Of a stretch of 64,000 nucleotides of DNA, positions 62,328 to 64,000 are shown one piece after another. This DNA is from MPNP01 sp026710155 (GTDB lineage: Bacteria; Pseudomonadota; Alphaproteobacteria; Rhodobacterales; Rhodobacteraceae), in assembly GCA_965200885.1 (NCBI GenBank), contig OZ241737.1:186001-250000 (forward strand), in the 5' to 3' direction. The notes under the pieces were generated by a model. It did not search any database. It was not told where the DNA came from and was given only the letters and a program-made list of their open reading frames with translations. The position numbers were made by a program, and so were the translations under genes. Position 1 is the stretch's first letter. Every line of letters starts with the position of its first letter.

Positions 62328-63728
62328 ATGCCTGAATTAGTTAATGACGCTTCCAAACAGATTTGGGAAAAAGATTTGAGGCATAACCTCCACCCTTTTA
62401 CTGAATTTCCTTCATTTAATGAAAATGGAGCGCTGATCATTGAAAGCGGTGAGGGTAACAACATAAAGGATAGCAATGGACAAACCTACCTCGATGCCAT
62501 AGGTGGATTGTGGTGTACCAATATAGGTCTAGGTAATGAGGAAATGGCTGATGCCATCGCTGAGCAAGTCAAAAAACTGGCATATTCCTCCATCTTCACT
62601 GACATGTCAAATGAACCAGCCGCCCTTTTGTCAGCAAAGATTGCTTACCTAGCACCGGGAGATTTGAACCGGGTCCATTTTGCAACAGGCGGATCGACCG
62701 CTGTAGATTCGGCTTTCAGGCTGGTCCACTACTATCATGGATGTCAGGGCAATCCGAAAAAAATACATGTTATTGCCAGACACCAAGCCTATCATGGTTC
62801 GACCTATGCAGCCATGTCGCTTGGCCGCAAGAAAACCGACAGAACCTCCCAGTTTCATTTTATTACAGATATAATTCATCACATTTCGGCACCTGATCTT
62901 TATCGGGCACCGGAGGGTATGAACGAAGATGAATATTGTGACCATTTGGTAAAGGAATTTGAAGATAAAATTGCTGAAATCGGACCGGATAAGGTAGGAG
63001 GATTCATCGCCGAACCCATAATGGGCGCTGGTGGTGTTCTGGTACCACCAAAAGGATACCTGAAAAGATTCAGGGACATTTGCGAGGCCCATGATATCCT
63101 TTATATTTCAGACGAGGTCGTTACCGGTTTTGGTCGGTTGGGACATTGGTTCGCATCAGAAACTGTCTTCGACTTTGTACCCGATATAATTACATCCGCC
63201 AAGGGCCTATCCTCTGGATACCTTCCCATTTCCGCCATGATATATTCAGACCGGGTCCATGAGGTCATTTCAGAAGGGCAGGGAAATGGATATTTCCCAC
63301 ATGGATTCACCTATTCCGGTCATCCGGTGTGTTGTGTGGCTGCCTTGAAAAACATTGAGATCATTCAGCGGGAAAATATTCTTCGGAATGTTCGGCAGGT
63401 CGGTCCTTACTTTGGTGAACAATTGCAGAAACTAAGGGATTTGCCTCTGGTTGGTGATGTCCGAGGTATGGGTTTGATGCGATGTGTTGAAAACGTCATG
63501 AACAAGCAAACCAAGGAATGTTTTCCGGAAGAAGTTCAAATCGGCAAGAGAATTTCCGATGTCGCCGAGGAACTTGGTCTGCTCGTTCGTCCGGTAGGTC
63601 ATTTGAATATCATGTCTCCTGGTTTGACCCTCACCAGGAAAGAGGTAGATGAAATAGTCAATAAACTTGGAAGGGCAATCGAAAGGGTTAATTCCGAACT
63701 TATAGATGAAGGCTGGAACCCCTGCTGA
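62328..63728 (+). CDS. Class III (omega-amino acid:pyruvate type) aminotransferase
   Basis: A 466-residue PLP enzyme of class III. The PLP lysine is in SAKGLSSGYLPI, the Asp in LYISDEVVTGFGRLG, and HQAYHGSTYAAMSLG holds the ring-stacking region. LGLLVRPVGHLNIMSPGLTL closes it. Members transfer amino groups from beta-alanine, putrescine, taurine or similar amines to pyruvate; substrate not readable. A Rieske oxygenase gene starts 10 bp downstream, suggesting an amine-degradation operon. Confidence 0.9.
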   Translation: MPELVNDASKQIWEKDLRHNLHPFTEFPSFNENGALIIESGEGNNIKDSNGQTYLDAIGGLWCTNIGLGNEEMADAIAEQVKKLAYSSIFTDMSNEPAALLSAKIAYLAPGDLNRVHFATGGSTAVDSAFRLVHYYHGCQGNPKKIHVIARHQAYHGSTYAAMSLGRKKTDRTSQFHFITDIIHHISAPDLYRAPEGMNEDEYCDHLVKEFEDKIAEIGPDKVGGFIAEPIMGAGGVLVPPKGYLKRFRDICEAHDILYISDEVVTGFGRLGHWFASETVFDFVPDIITSAKGLSSGYLPISAMIYSDRVHEVISEGQGNGYFPHGFTYSGHPVCCVAALKNIEIIQRENILRNVRQVGPYFGEQLQKLRDLPLVGDVRGMGLMRCVENVMNKQTKECFPEEVQIGKRISDVAEELGLLVRPVGHLNIMSPGLTLTRKEVDEIVNKLGRAIERVNSELIDEGWNPC

Positions 63729-63738
63729 CAAATTGATT

Positions 63739-64000
63739 ATGAATTCATACCAAAATTTGACCAAACCCAACTTAACCTCAGAAAGTGAAGGGCTTCCAGG
63801 CTGGACCTATTTTTCACCAGGACTTTTCGGTCTGGAATTGGAGGTCCTGTTCTATTCACACTGGCAGTTTGTCTGTCATGTCAATGAGATTAAACAGCCC
63901 GGTGAATTTGTTTCCTATGATATTGGGACAGAGAGGGGGGTTGTAATTCGGGATTCGGCCAACCGAATACATGCTTTTCACAATCTGTGCCGGCATCGAG
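63739..64000 (+). CDS. Rieske oxygenase alpha subunit, 5' part (continues beyond window)
   Basis: 87 codons present: an N-terminal segment (GLPGWTYFSPGLFGLELEVL), then HWQFVCHVNEIKQPGEFVSY and NRIHAFHNLCRHR, the first half of the Rieske cluster motif. The remainder is outside the window. Ten bases after the aminotransferase stop, so probably one operon. Similar in type to the oxygenase at 55.4 kb but only distantly. Confidence 0.8.
   Translation, partial: MNSYQNLTKPNLTSESEGLPGWTYFSPGLFGLELEVLFYSHWQFVCHVNEIKQPGEFVSYDIGTERGVVIRDSANRIHAFHNLCRHR

Overview
The window reads as a stretch of AT-rich alphaproteobacterial chromosome. Pointers to Alphaproteobacteria are the mce - DUF1467 gene pair, a heat-shock promoter of the alphaproteobacterial RpoH type (CTTG-N17-CYTATNT) in front of an IbpA-like Hsp20, a glcDEF operon, single-domain sugar ABC ATPases of the FrcA type, and bioMNY. 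I cannot name the genus from sequence alone; a marine or host-associated heterotroph is a guess. No tRNA, rRNA or CRISPR array was seen.

Layout. 1-8.1 kb: housekeeping genes (3' part of tldD, agmatinase-family gene, topA, mce, DUF1467, NUDIX) and a SelA-like PLP enzyme. 8.3-11.2 kb: GC-rich nest of decayed insertion sequences (IS66 family, a second transposase fragment) plus two broken genes for small secreted proteins. 11.4-19.2 kb: dipeptide-type ABC operon (SBP, two permeases, two ATPases) with an interleaved COG3964-type amidohydrolase, a RidA protein and a convergent IclR regulator. 19.8-26 kb: succinate-semialdehyde dehydrogenase, Hsp20, and glycolate oxidase glcDEF. 26.6-34.3 kb: myo-inositol-type ABC transporter, SDR, iolE, iolD and a CoA-ester lyase, all on the minus strand. 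34.4-39 kb: accessory scrapyard (a 172-bp MITE-like element, a decayed IS66, an SDH-type protease pair, remnants of type I and type ISP restriction genes). 39.2-43.4 kb: bioMNY, nitroreductase, ABC-2 exporter. 43.5-48.1 kb: iolC (fused to DUF2090), iolB, and an SLC13/RCK_C permease.

48.2-52.6 kb is an IS5-family composite element: two directly repeated IS copies flank an ATPase plus a small ELK-motif (PD-(D/E)XK-like) protein, a plausible two-gene defence module. 52.6-55 kb holds a solo mobile-element end, a truncated serine recombinase, a broken hicAB and a HEPN protein with its small partner. 55.4-57.8 kb has a Rieske oxygenase and an acyl-CoA dehydrogenase. 57.8-60.6 kb has znuB and znuA with a near-perfect Zur operator; znuC is not between them. 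60.8-62.2 kb is a 1.36-kb cassette with long imperfect terminal inverted repeats, no transposase, and one gene for a secreted six-cysteine protein that is switched out of frame by a C10 tract. The window closes with a class III aminotransferase and the start of a second Rieske oxygenase.

Themes: uptake and breakdown of inositol, glycolate, peptides or acylated amino compounds, and possibly quaternary amines; two nutrient transporters (biotin, zinc); and heavy invasion by GC-rich mobile DNA whose composition differs clearly from the host genes. The most unusual items are the inverted-repeat cassette with its poly-C tract, and the IS-bounded ATPase/nuclease-like pair.
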